A DNA stretch of 64,000 nucleotides from Pseudomonadota bacterium (GTDB taxonomy: Bacteria > Pseudomonadota > Gammaproteobacteria > Burkholderiales > Casimicrobiaceae): contig JAFEDF010000236.1 of assembly GCA_018241785.1 (NCBI GenBank), positions 1-64,000 on the forward strand, given 5' to 3'. The position numbers and the translations under genes were made by a program. Of the stretch, positions 28,826 through 37,605 are shown in pieces (position 1 is the stretch's first letter; every line of letters begins with the position of its first letter). A model generated the notes under the pieces. That model was not told the origin of the DNA. It worked only from the letters and a program-made list of their open reading frames with translations, and did no database searches.

Positions 28826-30306
28826 CGGGCCTCGTGCACCACGGCAGGATTGGAGATGGCGGCATCCTGCCGCGCGCTCAGCGCAAGATGCGCGAGGAGG
28901 GCGTCGCGCGCGGATCCCGCGTCGAACGATCCGCTGCGGATTGCCGCCGCGAGCGCGCGCCGGGCGTCGCGCAGGCTGCGCTCCCCCGAATTGTCCGGAA
29001 GCGGCGCGAGCCGCTCGAGGCGCCCGGCCTCGGCAGCGGCGGCCGCGGGCCCGGCGCGGCGCTCGCGCTGCGCGATGGCGATCGCGCGTGCGATCATCAG
29101 GGCGGGGTAGCGCTGCTCGTGCGCGACGGCAGGCAGCACGTCGATCTCCAGCGACTGCGCCGCGGTGGCGAGAAGATCGTCGCCATCGGCAATGTCCGCT
29201 GCGACACCCTGCGCGGAGGCGTCGTTCGCCGCGCGGACGTCGTCCGCGGCGGGTATTGCGGTCAGGCCGTCGGCCGCCAGCCGCCGCCGCATCGGGGATC
29301 CGGTGAGATGCACGATCTCGTGCTCGAGCTCGTGAACGATGTGCCCGGTGAGCGCCAGCTCGAGCGAGCGCTCGCCGCCCATCACGTGGCGGCGCGATTG
29401 CTGGAGCGCGATCACCGCCCAGCGCAGGTGCGCCATCACCTGCCAGTAGTCGAGCTCGTCGCGTGACGGGGACCGGCCGCCTCCGGCTTCGTAGCCGCGC
29501 AGGAACGGCTCGATCGACGCGAGCCCGCCGCCCTCGCGGTCGAACGCGCCGAAGCGCCAGCAGCGTGCGCTGAACCAGCCGAGATCCTCGCGCGGATCAC
29601 CCCAGCCGGCGAACTCCCAGTCGAGAATGCCGGCGAGGTGGCCGGCGTCGACGAGATAGTTCCCGGTCCGATAGTCGCGGTGGATCAGCGTCGTCCGTCC
29701 AGCGGCTGGCGCATGGAGCTCGCACCAGCGCAGACCCCATTCGAGCGCCGGATGGGCATCGTTCATCGCGTCGAGGAAGGTGCGGCAGGCGGCGATCGAC
29801 GCCAGCGCATGGCGTGGGGCGGGGGCGGCGAGCGCGGCGAGGCCCGGGTGGGGCGGCACGATCGCGTGGATCCGCGCGAGATGCTCGCCCAGTTCGAACG
29901 CAAGCGCCGCGCGGTCGGGGACCAGCGTCGCATCGCGCACGACCCGCCGTCCGGCGGCGATTCCAGGCAGGCGGCGCATGACGAAGAAGCTCGCACCGAG
30001 GATCGTTTCGTCCTCGCACAGGAAGAGCGGCTCCGGTGCGCGCACGCCGGCTTCCCACGCCGCACGCAGCACCGCGTATTCGCGCGCGCGGTCGAGGCTC
30101 GCGGCCACCACGGTCGCAGCGTCGGTGCGCAGTACGAGCCGCTGCGAACCGGCGTACCTCCCGCCGTCGACGTCGACGTCGAGCGCGATATTGCCCTGGA
30201 TGGCGCCGCCTGCGAGCCGCGTCCATCCGGTGACGCGGACTTCGCTCGCCGCCATCCTGCCGGCGAGCCATGCGGCGACCCGGCCGGCGACTGCGGTGGC
30301 GGTCAT
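28822..30306 (-). CDS. phosphotransferase-family protein with C-terminal DUF6285-type domain
   Basis: 494 residues. The first ~345 form an aminoglycoside-phosphotransferase/kinase-like fold of the acyl-CoA-dehydrogenase-associated kind: Brenner-type catalytic motif LIHRDYRTGNYLVD and metal motif ILDWEFAGWGDPREDLGW. The last ~115 residues (TIAAQSLEID-like start, ERRAGPAAAAAEAGR, ALRSGSFDAG-like end) match the small domain often encoded as a separate gene next to such kinases, so this is a fusion. The ATG overlaps the acyl-CoA dehydrogenase stop. In related clusters these kinases are thought to phosphorylate hydroxyacyl intermediates before dehydration. Confidence 0.85.
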   Translation of the reverse strand: MTATAVAGRVAAWLAGRMAASEVRVTGWTRLAGGAIQGNIALDVDVDGGRYAGSQRLVLRTDAATVVAASLDRAREYAVLRAAWEAGVRAPEPLFLCEDETILGASFFVMRRLPGIAAGRRVVRDATLVPDRAALAFELGEHLARIHAIVPPHPGLAALAAPAPRHALASIAACRTFLDAMNDAHPALEWGLRWCELHAPAAGRTTLIHRDYRTGNYLVDAGHLAGILDWEFAGWGDPREDLGWFSARCWRFGAFDREGGGLASIEPFLRGYEAGGGRSPSRDELDYWQVMAHLRWAVIALQQSRRHVMGGERSLELALTGHIVHELEHEIVHLTGSPMRRRLAADGLTAIPAADDVRAANDASAQGVAADIADGDDLLATAAQSLEIDVLPAVAHEQRYPALMIARAIAIAQRERRAGPAAAAAEAGRLERLAPLPDNSGERSLRDARRALAAAIRSGSFDAGSARDALLAHLALSARQDAAISNPAVVHEAR

Positions 30307-31481
30307 GCCGGCGGCGCGGCCGCCGCGCGCAGCAGGCGCCGCGCGAGGCTGTAGCGATGCACCTCCGAGGGTCCGTCGTAGATCCGAAACGCGCGCAGAT
30401 CGGAGAAGATGCGCGCGACTTCGGTCTCGCCGGTCACCCCCTGTCCGCCGAGGACCTGCACCGACCGGTCGGCGACTCGCCCGACGGCCTCGGCGACGAT
30501 CACCTTGGCCCGGCTCGACTCGGCGAGCGCAAGCCCGCCTGCATCGAGCGCCGACGCACAGTGCCAGATGGCAAGACGCGCGACGTGAAGATCGATGTCG
30601 TTGTCGGCGAGCATGAAGCCGATTGCCTCGTGCTCGCCGAGCGTGCGTCCGAACGCCTCGCGCCGGCGCGCGTAGGCGAGCGCGATGTCGTGCGCGCGCC
30701 GCGCCGCACCGAGCCAGCGCATGCAATGGGTGAGGCGTGCCGGGGAGAGCCGTACCTGTGCATGGCGGTAGCCTTCGCCCTCGGTGCCGAGCAGGGCGTC
30801 GGCCGGGACGCGAAGCCCATCGAAGCGTACGACGCCGTGCCCGCCGGGAAAGCACGTATCGAGGCTCTCCATCGTCCGCTCGACGGTGATGCCCTCGCTC
30901 GCCATGTCGGCGATGAACATCGTCGGGCCGGCGCCTTCGAGGTCGGCCATGATGATCGCGAACGCGGCGCCCTCGGCGCCGGTGATGAACCACTTGCGCC
31001 CGTCGATCCGGTAGCCGCCGGCTTCGCGCACCGCGCGCGAGGCGAGCATCGACGGGTCGGAGCCCGCTCCCGGCGGTGGCTCGGTCATGCAGAAGCACGA
31101 GCGGATCGCGCCGGCGGCGAGCGGCGCCAGCCAGCGCTCGCGATGCGCGGCTCCCGCAATCGCCTCGAGGAGGTGCATGTTGCCCTCGTCGGGCGCGGCG
31201 ATGTTGAGGGCGAGCGGGCCGAGGAGCGAGTAGCCCGCCTCCTCGAACACGATCGCGCGCCCGACGTGCGAGAGCGCGAGGCCGCCGTGCTCGCGCGCGA
31301 CCTGCGGCGCGAGGAGCCCGGCTTCGCGCGCCCGCGCCTGCAGGTCGCGGCGCAGGTCCTCGGCCGGGCCGTGGGGACCGCGGCGAGGATCGCCCTCGAG
31401 CGGGATCACCTCCTCGGCGATGAAGCGCTTCACGCGCTGGCGCAGTTCGGCGTGCTCGGGCGAGGGCTCGAAGGCGATCAT
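30303..31481 (-). CDS. acyl-CoA dehydrogenase
   Basis: 392-residue FAD flavoprotein. CMTEPPPGAGSDPS is the FAD/substrate signature, KWFITGAEGAAFAIIM follows, and RIYDGPSEVHRYSLARRLL closes the C-terminal domain. ATG at 31481 gives the family start MIAFEPSPEHAELRQRV; GTG at 31499 would add six residues. It sits between the acyl-CoA synthetase and phosphotransferase genes, consistent with activation then alpha,beta-dehydrogenation of one acid. Confidence 0.92.
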   Translation of the reverse strand: MIAFEPSPEHAELRQRVKRFIAEEVIPLEGDPRRGPHGPAEDLRRDLQARAREAGLLAPQVAREHGGLALSHVGRAIVFEEAGYSLLGPLALNIAAPDEGNMHLLEAIAGAAHRERWLAPLAAGAIRSCFCMTEPPPGAGSDPSMLASRAVREAGGYRIDGRKWFITGAEGAAFAIIMADLEGAGPTMFIADMASEGITVERTMESLDTCFPGGHGVVRFDGLRVPADALLGTEGEGYRHAQVRLSPARLTHCMRWLGAARRAHDIALAYARRREAFGRTLGEHEAIGFMLADNDIDLHVARLAIWHCASALDAGGLALAESSRAKVIVAEAVGRVADRSVQVLGGQGVTGETEVARIFSDLRAFRIYDGPSEVHRYSLARRLLRAAAAPPA

Positions 31482-31509
31482 CGGGGCGCGGAGCCGCAAG
31501 AAACGATCG

Positions 31510-33075
31510 TCATGCCGCCGGTCCCGGCTTGCGCAGGCGGTCGCGCAGCACGTTCTTCTGGACCTTGCCGGTCGCGGTCTTCGGAAGCGGCCCGAAGATG
31601 ACCTTGCGCGGCGCCTTGAAGCGGGCGATGCGCGCGCGCACGTGGTCGATGATCTCGCGCTCGGTCACCGATGCACCTTCCTTCAGCGCGACCCATGCGA
31701 CCGGGATCTCGCCCCATTTCTCGTCGGGGCCGGCAACGACCCCGACCTCGAGCACCGCGGGGTGACTGTTGATCGCCTGCTCGACCTCGACCGACGCGAT
31801 GTTCTCGCCGCCCGAGATGATGATGTCCTTGGCGCGGTCGCGAAGCTCGATGTAGCCGTCGGCATGCATGACGCCGAGGTCGCCGGTGCGAAACCAGCCG
31901 TCGGGACATGCCTCGCGCGTCGCGACGTCGTTGCGGTAGTAGCCGAGCATCACGTTGTTGCCGCGGATCGCGATCTCGCCCATCGCGTTCCCGTCCGCCG
32001 GGACGTCGACCCCGTCGCGATCGACGACGCGCAGCGGCTCGCCGATCACGTTGGCCACTCCCTGGCGTGCCTTGATCCTCGCCTGCTCGGCAAGGGGCAG
32101 CGCGTTCCACTCACTCTTCCAGTCGCAGATCACGCTCGGCCCGTAGGTCTCGGTGAGCCCGTAGAGATGGGTGATGTCCATGCCGAGCGTCGCGAGCCGC
32201 TCGAGAAGCGCAGGCGTCGGCGGCGCGCCTCCCGTCGCGATGCGCACCGTCCTGCCGAGCGGATGCGCGTCGGGGTCCCACACCGCCATCGTGAGCAGCG
32301 TCGGCGCCGCACAGAAGTGCGTGATACCCGAATGGTCGAGGTGACGCCAGATCGATTCGGCGTCGACGCGCTGCAGGCACACGTGCCGGGCCCCGGCCGC
32401 GGTGACCGCCCACGGGAAGCACCAGCCGTTGCAGTGGAACATCGGCAGCGTCCAGAGATAGACCGAATCGCTGTCGAGGCGCATCTGAAACGCCATCGCG
32501 AGCGCCTGCAGGTAGGCGCCGCGGTGGTGGTACATGACGCCCTTCGGTGGACCGGTGGTGCCGCTCGTGTAGTCGATCGCGAGCATCGAGCGCTCGTCGT
32601 CGACCGGATGGCGGAACGGCGCGGCGGCGGCGATCCGCTCTTCCACGACGTCGGCAGCGCCACCGGCCTGCCATCTCTCCACCGTCGGGTGCGTCTTCGC
32701 GACGGCTTCCGCGGCGGTGGCGGCGAACATCGCGTCGTGAATGAGGAGCCGCGCACCGCTGTGCCCGAGGATCCACGCCACGTCCGCGGCGGTGATCCGC
32801 GTGTTGAGCGCGACCAGCACCGCCCCGGACCACGGCACCGCGTGGTGCGCGGCGAGCAGCGTCTCTGAATTGGGCGCAAGCAGCGCGACGCGATCGCCGG
32901 GGGCGATCCCCGCGCGTTTGAGCGCACCGGCGAACTTGAGGCAGCGCTCGCGAAATCCGGCCCAGGTGAACGTCGTCGCGCCGTCGGCGACTGCGACGCG
33001 ATCGCCGTAGACCATCCCTGCGCGATCGAGGAACGCGGTCGGTGTCAGGGGTTCGTAGTCGAAGCGGGGTGGCAC
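31510..33075 (-). CDS. fatty-acyl-CoA synthetase (AMP-forming)
   Basis: 521-residue ANL-superfamily ligase, complete: AMP motif YTSGTTGPPKGVMYHH, YGLTETYGP, GWFRTGDLGVMHADGYIELRDR, and the catalytic lysine in KTATGKVQKN. Start is GTG at 33075. It is followed 10 bp later by the acyl-CoA dehydrogenase region and preceded by the ABC transporter ATPase gene, so the acid it activates may be what the importer brings in. It is a distinct paralogue of the ligase at 1290-2978. Confidence 0.92.
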   Translation of the reverse strand: MPPRFDYEPLTPTAFLDRAGMVYGDRVAVADGATTFTWAGFRERCLKFAGALKRAGIAPGDRVALLAPNSETLLAAHHAVPWSGAVLVALNTRITAADVAWILGHSGARLLIHDAMFAATAAEAVAKTHPTVERWQAGGAADVVEERIAAAAPFRHPVDDERSMLAIDYTSGTTGPPKGVMYHHRGAYLQALAMAFQMRLDSDSVYLWTLPMFHCNGWCFPWAVTAAGARHVCLQRVDAESIWRHLDHSGITHFCAAPTLLTMAVWDPDAHPLGRTVRIATGGAPPTPALLERLATLGMDITHLYGLTETYGPSVICDWKSEWNALPLAEQARIKARQGVANVIGEPLRVVDRDGVDVPADGNAMGEIAIRGNNVMLGYYRNDVATREACPDGWFRTGDLGVMHADGYIELRDRAKDIIISGGENIASVEVEQAINSHPAVLEVGVVAGPDEKWGEIPVAWVALKEGASVTEREIIDHVRARIARFKAPRKVIFGPLPKTATGKVQKNVLRDRLRKPGPAA

Positions 33076-33120
33076 TGCGAATCCGGGGTCTGCGTGAAGT
33101 GCTGCGAGCGGGGCCGCCGC

Positions 33121-33918
33121 TCAGCCGTCCATACTAGGCGACGCGCGCGGTGTGTCAACCTTGGCTGCAGCAGGCGCCGCCGAGCCGAGATAGGCCTCGG
33201 CAACCTCTGCGCTGGCGCGAATCGCCGCCGGCGGGCCGTCGGCGATGACGGCGCCGCGGTTCAGCACGACGATCCGATCGGCGAAGCCGAACACCACGTC
33301 CATGTCGTGCTCGGTGAACAGGACGGCGACGCCATCATTGCGCGCGAGCGCGCTCGCCTGCTGCATCAGCGTCCGGCGGGAATCGGGCTCGAGGCCCGCT
33401 GCAGGCTCGTCCAGCAGCAGGAGCCGCGGCGATCCGGCGCGGACGAGCGCGAGCTCGACGCGCTTCGCGTCGCCCCATGCGAGCGTAGCGCACACCTGGT
33501 CGGCGAGCGCGGCAATCCCGGCGGCGGCAAGGAGGGCGTCGATCGGCGCCGAGTGCGTCGCGAGCGGAGGGGCGGCGAAGCGTCCGTCGCGACGCGCATG
33601 CGCAGCGGCGGCGATCGCGACGCTCTCGCGGACGGTCATCGAACCGAACGTCGACGCGACCTGGAACGTGCGGCCGATGCCGCGGTGCGCGATCACCTCG
33701 GGTGCGAGGCCGGTGATGCGTGCGCCCGCAAAGCGCACCTCCCCCGCATCCGGGCGAAGCGTGCCGTCGATCACGTTGAAGCAGGTGGTCTTGCCCGCTC
33801 CATTGGGCCCGATCAGCGCGACGACCTCGCCTTCGCCGACGGCGAAGCCGGCACCGGAGAGTGCGGCCACCCCACCGAAGCGGCGCGTCACGCCGGAGAG
33901 TTCGAGAATCGCGGTCAT
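33121..33918 (-). CDS. livG: branched-chain-type ABC transporter ATP-binding protein (LivG-like)
   Basis: 265-residue ATPase. Walker A GPNGAGKTT, Q-loop GRTFQVASTF, signature region LAWGDAKRVELALV in place of the usual LSYG, Walker B LLLLDEPAAGLEPD, and switch His in FTEHDMDVVF. LivG normally pairs with a second ATPase, LivF; none is found in this operon, so either a homodimer is formed or livF lies elsewhere. It starts 15 bp after the fused permease gene. Confidence 0.9.
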   Translation of the reverse strand: MTAILELSGVTRRFGGVAALSGAGFAVGEGEVVALIGPNGAGKTTCFNVIDGTLRPDAGEVRFAGARITGLAPEVIAHRGIGRTFQVASTFGSMTVRESVAIAAAAHARRDGRFAAPPLATHSAPIDALLAAAGIAALADQVCATLAWGDAKRVELALVRAGSPRLLLLDEPAAGLEPDSRRTLMQQASALARNDGVAVLFTEHDMDVVFGFADRIVVLNRGAVIADGPPAAIRASAEVAEAYLGSAAPAAAKVDTPRASPSMDG

Positions 33919-33932
33919 CGGGACGTCCGGCG

Positions 33933-35831
33933 CTATGCCCGGGCGCCGCTGCGGCGCAGCGCGCGCGCGACGTTGCCGAGGGTCGCGATGCCGTCGGGAA
34001 ACACGAGCACGAGCACGAGGATCGCGATCCCGGTCGCTGCGTGCCAGTACTCGGTCGAGCGCGCGAGCGTGTCCTGCAGCCACGTGAGCGCGGCAGCGCC
34101 GGCGAGCGGACCGAACACCGCCGAGAGGCCGCCGAGCAGGAGCATCACCAGCGCATCGACCGAGCGTGGGATCGCGAGCGAATCGGGCCCGACCCCTCCT
34201 TTCGAGAACGCGTAGAGTGCGCCGGCGAGTCCTGCGAACGCGGCCGACAGCCAGATTGCCTCGCGCCGGCGCCTGCCGACGGCGATGCCGCAGGCGCGCG
34301 CGCGGAGCGGCGCATCGCGCGACGCCCGCAGCGCATAGCCATAGGGCGTGAATGCGACGGCGACGAGCGCGACGAGCGCGATCGCACAGATCGCGAGCAC
34401 GAGTGCGTAGTAGTGGCGCGGGTCGGCGAGCGCCGGCGGAGGCCAGACGCCGATCAGCCCGTTGGAGCCGCCGGTGACCGGCTCCCAGTCGAGCGCCCCC
34501 GACCACAGGATCTGCGCCAGCGCGAGCGTCAGCATCGCGAAGTGGATGCCCGAGACCCGCGACGACAGCCCGGCGAATGCCGCCGCGACGGCTGCAGCGG
34601 CGATCGGTGCGGCGATGACGGCGAGCGCGAACGGATAGCCGGCGAGCGACATCCACGCCGCGGCGTACGCGCCGATGCCGAACCAGGCAGCATGGCCGAA
34701 GGACGCCATCCCGCCGCTGCCGGTCAGGAGCTGGAGGCTCGCGGTGAAGAGCGCTGCGACCAGAATGTCCGTCGCGAGGACCGCGGCGTACGATCCGGCG
34801 AGGGCCGGCAACAGCGCTGCGCCGGCGGCGAGGGCGAGCGCGGACCACGCCGCGATGCGCCCGGGTGGCTCGAGCCGCCGGTGCCCGCTGATTGACTGGG
34901 CCGCGGGCGTCGACTGAGTGCCGAACAGCCCCGTCGGGCGTACCAGCAGCACCAGCGCCATGACGATGAACTCGATCACGCGCGCGAGGCGCGGCAGCGC
35001 GAGGGCGATGCCGCCGACCTCGATCGTTCCGGCGGCGATGCACAGCGCCTTGGTCACGCCGATCGCGAGCGCGGCGATGAACGCGCCGGGGATCGACCCC
35101 AGCCCACCGAGCACGGTGACGACGAAGGCGTCGGCGATCACGGCGAGGTCCATGCCGAGGTTGGCGGGTTCGCGCGGCAGCGCCAGCGCGCCGGCCGCGC
35201 CGGCGAGAAACGACCCCAGTGCGAACACCGTCGTGTAGAGCGTCGCCTGGTCGATGCCGAGCGCTCCCGCGATCTCGCGATTCTCCGCCGCCGCACGCAC
35301 GAGCACGCCGAAGCGCGTTCGCCGCAGCAGCAGCGTCAGCAAGGCGAACACCGCCACGGCAATGGCGATCAGCGCGAGCTCGTAACTCGGCACCGCATAG
35401 CCCAATACCGGCACGGTACCGCTCAATCCGGGAACCCGCGGCCCGAGCCGATCTTCGGCTCCCCACAGCGCGAGCGTCGCGTCGCCGGCGATCAGCAGCA
35501 CGCCGAAGGTCGCGGTGAGCTGCAGCAGTTCGGGCGCGGCGTAGATGCGCCGCAGGATCAGCACTTCGATCACCGCGCCGAGCGCTGCGACGGCGATTCC
35601 CGCCGCGAGCACCGCAAGCCAGAACGACAGCGGGGACGCCGGAAGCGCCGCGGCGAGAACGTGGCCGGCCGACCATCCGACGTAGGCGCCCAGCATGAAG
35701 AACGAGCCGTGGGCGAAGTTCACGATCCGCGTCACGCCGAAGATCAGCGTGAGGCCCGCGGCGACGAGGAACAGCGACGACGCCGACGCGAGCCCGTTCA
35801 GCAGCTGGACTGCGAACGATGCGAGCGACAC
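33933..35831 (-). CDS. fused LivH-LivM permease
   Basis: 632 residues. The first ~290 form a LivH-type permease (LFLVAAGLTLIFGVTRIVNFAHGSFFMLGAYVGW split over helices 1-2, and GMDLAVIADAFVVTVLGGLGSIPGAF as the EAA-like loop). A short linker rich in Ser/Pro/Arg follows, then a LivM-type permease (GGMASFGHAAWFGIGAYAAAW start region, VDALVMLLLGGLSAVFGPL loop). Two permeases usually encoded by separate genes are joined in one frame without a stop. The GTG at 35831 follows GACGAGG and lies 8 bp after the binding-protein stop. Confidence 0.9.
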   Translation of the reverse strand: MSLASFAVQLLNGLASASSLFLVAAGLTLIFGVTRIVNFAHGSFFMLGAYVGWSAGHVLAAALPASPLSFWLAVLAAGIAVAALGAVIEVLILRRIYAAPELLQLTATFGVLLIAGDATLALWGAEDRLGPRVPGLSGTVPVLGYAVPSYELALIAIAVAVFALLTLLLRRTRFGVLVRAAAENREIAGALGIDQATLYTTVFALGSFLAGAAGALALPREPANLGMDLAVIADAFVVTVLGGLGSIPGAFIAALAIGVTKALCIAAGTIEVGGIALALPRLARVIEFIVMALVLLVRPTGLFGTQSTPAAQSISGHRRLEPPGRIAAWSALALAAGAALLPALAGSYAAVLATDILVAALFTASLQLLTGSGGMASFGHAAWFGIGAYAAAWMSLAGYPFALAVIAAPIAAAAVAAAFAGLSSRVSGIHFAMLTLALAQILWSGALDWEPVTGGSNGLIGVWPPPALADPRHYYALVLAICAIALVALVAVAFTPYGYALRASRDAPLRARACGIAVGRRRREAIWLSAAFAGLAGALYAFSKGGVGPDSLAIPRSVDALVMLLLGGLSAVFGPLAGAAALTWLQDTLARSTEYWHAATGIAILVLVLVFPDGIATLGNVARALRRSGARA

Positions 35832-35839
35832 CTCGTCGG

Positions 35840-37048
35840 TCAGCGCGCCGCCGGGCGCAGCCGCCGCACGACGTCGTCGGGCGGCAGGAAGTCCTTGCCG
35901 TCGGCGTAATGGAAATCGACCATCACACCCTTGCCGTCGCGGACCGCGAGGCGCCCGACGAACGCGCCCATCGTCGACTGATGATCGATCGCGCGGAAGG
36001 TCACCTCGCCAAACGGCGTCGCGACGCGAAGGTTCGCCATCGCCGCGACGAGCTTCGCCGTGTCGGTCGAATGCGCGCGTGCGATCGCGGCTGCGGCGGC
36101 CTTCACCGTGCTGTAGCCGACGACCGAGCCGAGGCGCGGGTAGTCGTCGAACTTCGCCCGGTAGGCGGCGAGGAACGCGCGGTGCTCGGGCGTGTCGATC
36201 GCGTACCACGGATAGCCGGTCACGTACCAGCCGACCGGAGCTTCATCCTTGAGCGGATCGAGGTACTCCGGCTCGCCGCCGAGAAGGTCGAACACCGGGC
36301 GGCCCTTGAAGAGGCCGCGCAACTCACCCTCACGCACGAAGCGGGCGAGGTCGGGGCCGAACAGCGACGAGAAGATCGCGTCCGGGTGATCGTCGATCAG
36401 CGCCTGCACGACCGCGCCAGGATCGATCTTCCCGAGTGGAACCGGCTGTTCGATGAACTCGAGTCCCGAACCCCCCTGCGCGATCATCTGCTGCTTGAAG
36501 GTCTCGGTGGCCGCCTGGCCGTACTCGTAGTTCGGATAGACGATCGCCCAGCGCTTCTTGCCGGTCTTCACGGCGTCCGGGACGAGCATTGCCGTCTGCA
36601 TGTAGGTCGACGCGCGCAGCCGCCACGTGTACTCGTTGCCGTCCTGCCAGACGAGCTTGTCGGTGAGCGGCTCGGCGGCGATGAACAGCACCTTGCGCTG
36701 GCGCGCGAAGTCGGACACCGCGAGACCGATGTTCGACGCGAACGTGCCCATCAGCAGCGCGACGTGCTCGCGCGCCGTGAGTTCCTCGGCTGCGCGCACG
36801 GCGTCGCCGGGAACGCCGTTGTCGTCGCGCGAAATCACCTCGAGCGGGCGCCCGAGCACGCCGCCTTTCGCGTTGATCTCGTCGACGGCGAGCTGCATCC
36901 CCTTCTGGTAGGGCGCGAGGAACGCCGGAAACTGCTTGTACTCGTTGATCTCGCCTAAGCGGATCGGCTGCGCCAGGGCGGCGTGCGGCCCAAGGGAGCC
37001 CGCGGCGGCGAGCGCGGCCGCGGCGGCGAAGAGGACGGATCGGAGCAT
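35840..37048 (-). CDS. branched-chain-type ABC transporter substrate-binding protein
   Basis: 402-residue periplasmic protein of the Leu/Ile/Val-binding (type I) fold. Residues 1-27 are a signal peptide (MLRSVLFAAAAALAAAGS..., cleavage near AALAQP). The mature protein begins IRLGEINEYKQFPAFLAPY, then VDEINAKGGVLGRPLEVISRDD, typical of amide/urea/short-acid binders. The ATG at 37048 follows CTGGAGA. First gene of the leftward operon. The ligand may be a carboxylic acid or amide consumed by the downstream acyl-CoA genes; that link is positional. Confidence 0.9.
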   Translation of the reverse strand: MLRSVLFAAAAALAAAGSLGPHAALAQPIRLGEINEYKQFPAFLAPYQKGMQLAVDEINAKGGVLGRPLEVISRDDNGVPGDAVRAAEELTAREHVALLMGTFASNIGLAVSDFARQRKVLFIAAEPLTDKLVWQDGNEYTWRLRASTYMQTAMLVPDAVKTGKKRWAIVYPNYEYGQAATETFKQQMIAQGGSGLEFIEQPVPLGKIDPGAVVQALIDDHPDAIFSSLFGPDLARFVREGELRGLFKGRPVFDLLGGEPEYLDPLKDEAPVGWYVTGYPWYAIDTPEHRAFLAAYRAKFDDYPRLGSVVGYSTVKAAAAAIARAHSTDTAKLVAAMANLRVATPFGEVTFRAIDHQSTMGAFVGRLAVRDGKGVMVDFHYADGKDFLPPDDVVRRLRPAAR

Positions 37049-37229
37049 GCGATCTCCAGCAGGACAGATAGGCGGGTGCGCCGCCCGATCCGGCACCGGC
37101 GCGGTGCGGCGGGCCGCCGTGCGCGCGATGGTAGCAAATCTGTGTGCGACAGCCCGTAACGACAGCGCGCCGCGACCGCGCACCGCGCGGGCGCGCACTC
37201 GATCGACGCGCGTCGGCCTGCCGTCCGGT

Positions 37230-37245
37230 TGGCACGCCGGTTGCT
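37230..37245 (+). promoter_or_regulatory. sigma-54 (RpoN) promoter, near-perfect match
   Basis: TGGCACGCCGGTTGCT matches the -24/-12 consensus TGGCACG-N4-TTGCW at every fixed position. The invariant GG and GC are correctly spaced. The start point would fall near 37256, one base before an ATG. No enhancer-binding protein gene is in the window. Confidence 0.7.
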
Positions 37246-37256
37246 CGATTGGCTGC

Positions 37257-37436
37257 ATGACAACCGACGCGATGCCTGGCAGGAATGCAGACGCGCAGCC
37301 CGCGCTGACGTCCAAGCCGATCGCCGGAAGCGTGGTCGTCGCAGAGGATCGTCGTGCCGCGACGACCGGCAGCGTCGAGCAGCTCGCCCGCGCATGGGCC
37401 GACTGCGACCTCGCCGGCGAGATGCTGGAGAGCTAG
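37257..37436 (+). CDS. small 59-residue protein behind the sigma-54 promoter, function unknown
   Basis: Reads MTTDAMPGRNADAQPALTS, then KPIAGSVVVAEDRRAATTG and a C-terminal half VEQLARAWADCDLAGEMLES. Third codon positions are strongly G/C, as in the genes around it, and the C-terminal half looks like an amphipathic helix. There is no signal peptide, membrane segment or metal motif, and a single cysteine. No ribosome binding site is visible, and the predicted sigma-54 start point lies just before the ATG, so translation may be leaderless or begin at ATG 37272. I do not recognise a family. It precedes the histidine kinase gene by 169 bp and may share its transcript. Confidence 0.45.
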   Translation: MTTDAMPGRNADAQPALTSKPIAGSVVVAEDRRAATTGSVEQLARAWADCDLAGEMLES

Positions 37437-37605
37437 CGACGGGCACATCCGGAACGCACGCTGCGCGCCGGCGCTGCCGACGCGGGATGGTTGCCGGCAT
37501 GCTGCCGGCGCGCGGCGATGCGACCCCTGCACGGGACGATTTCACCGAACGACCGATCCGCAGACACCCTGGTCCCCATTTCACCCGAACCGGCCCGCAT
37601 CATTC
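37437..37605. other. spacer with perfect 7-bp hairpin
   Basis: Between the small ORF and the histidine kinase. GCCGGCA (37493-37499) and TGCCGGC (37503-37509) form a perfect stem with a 3-base loop but no following T-run, so it may act as an attenuator or mRNA stabiliser rather than a full terminator. No other feature seen. Confidence 0.4.
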
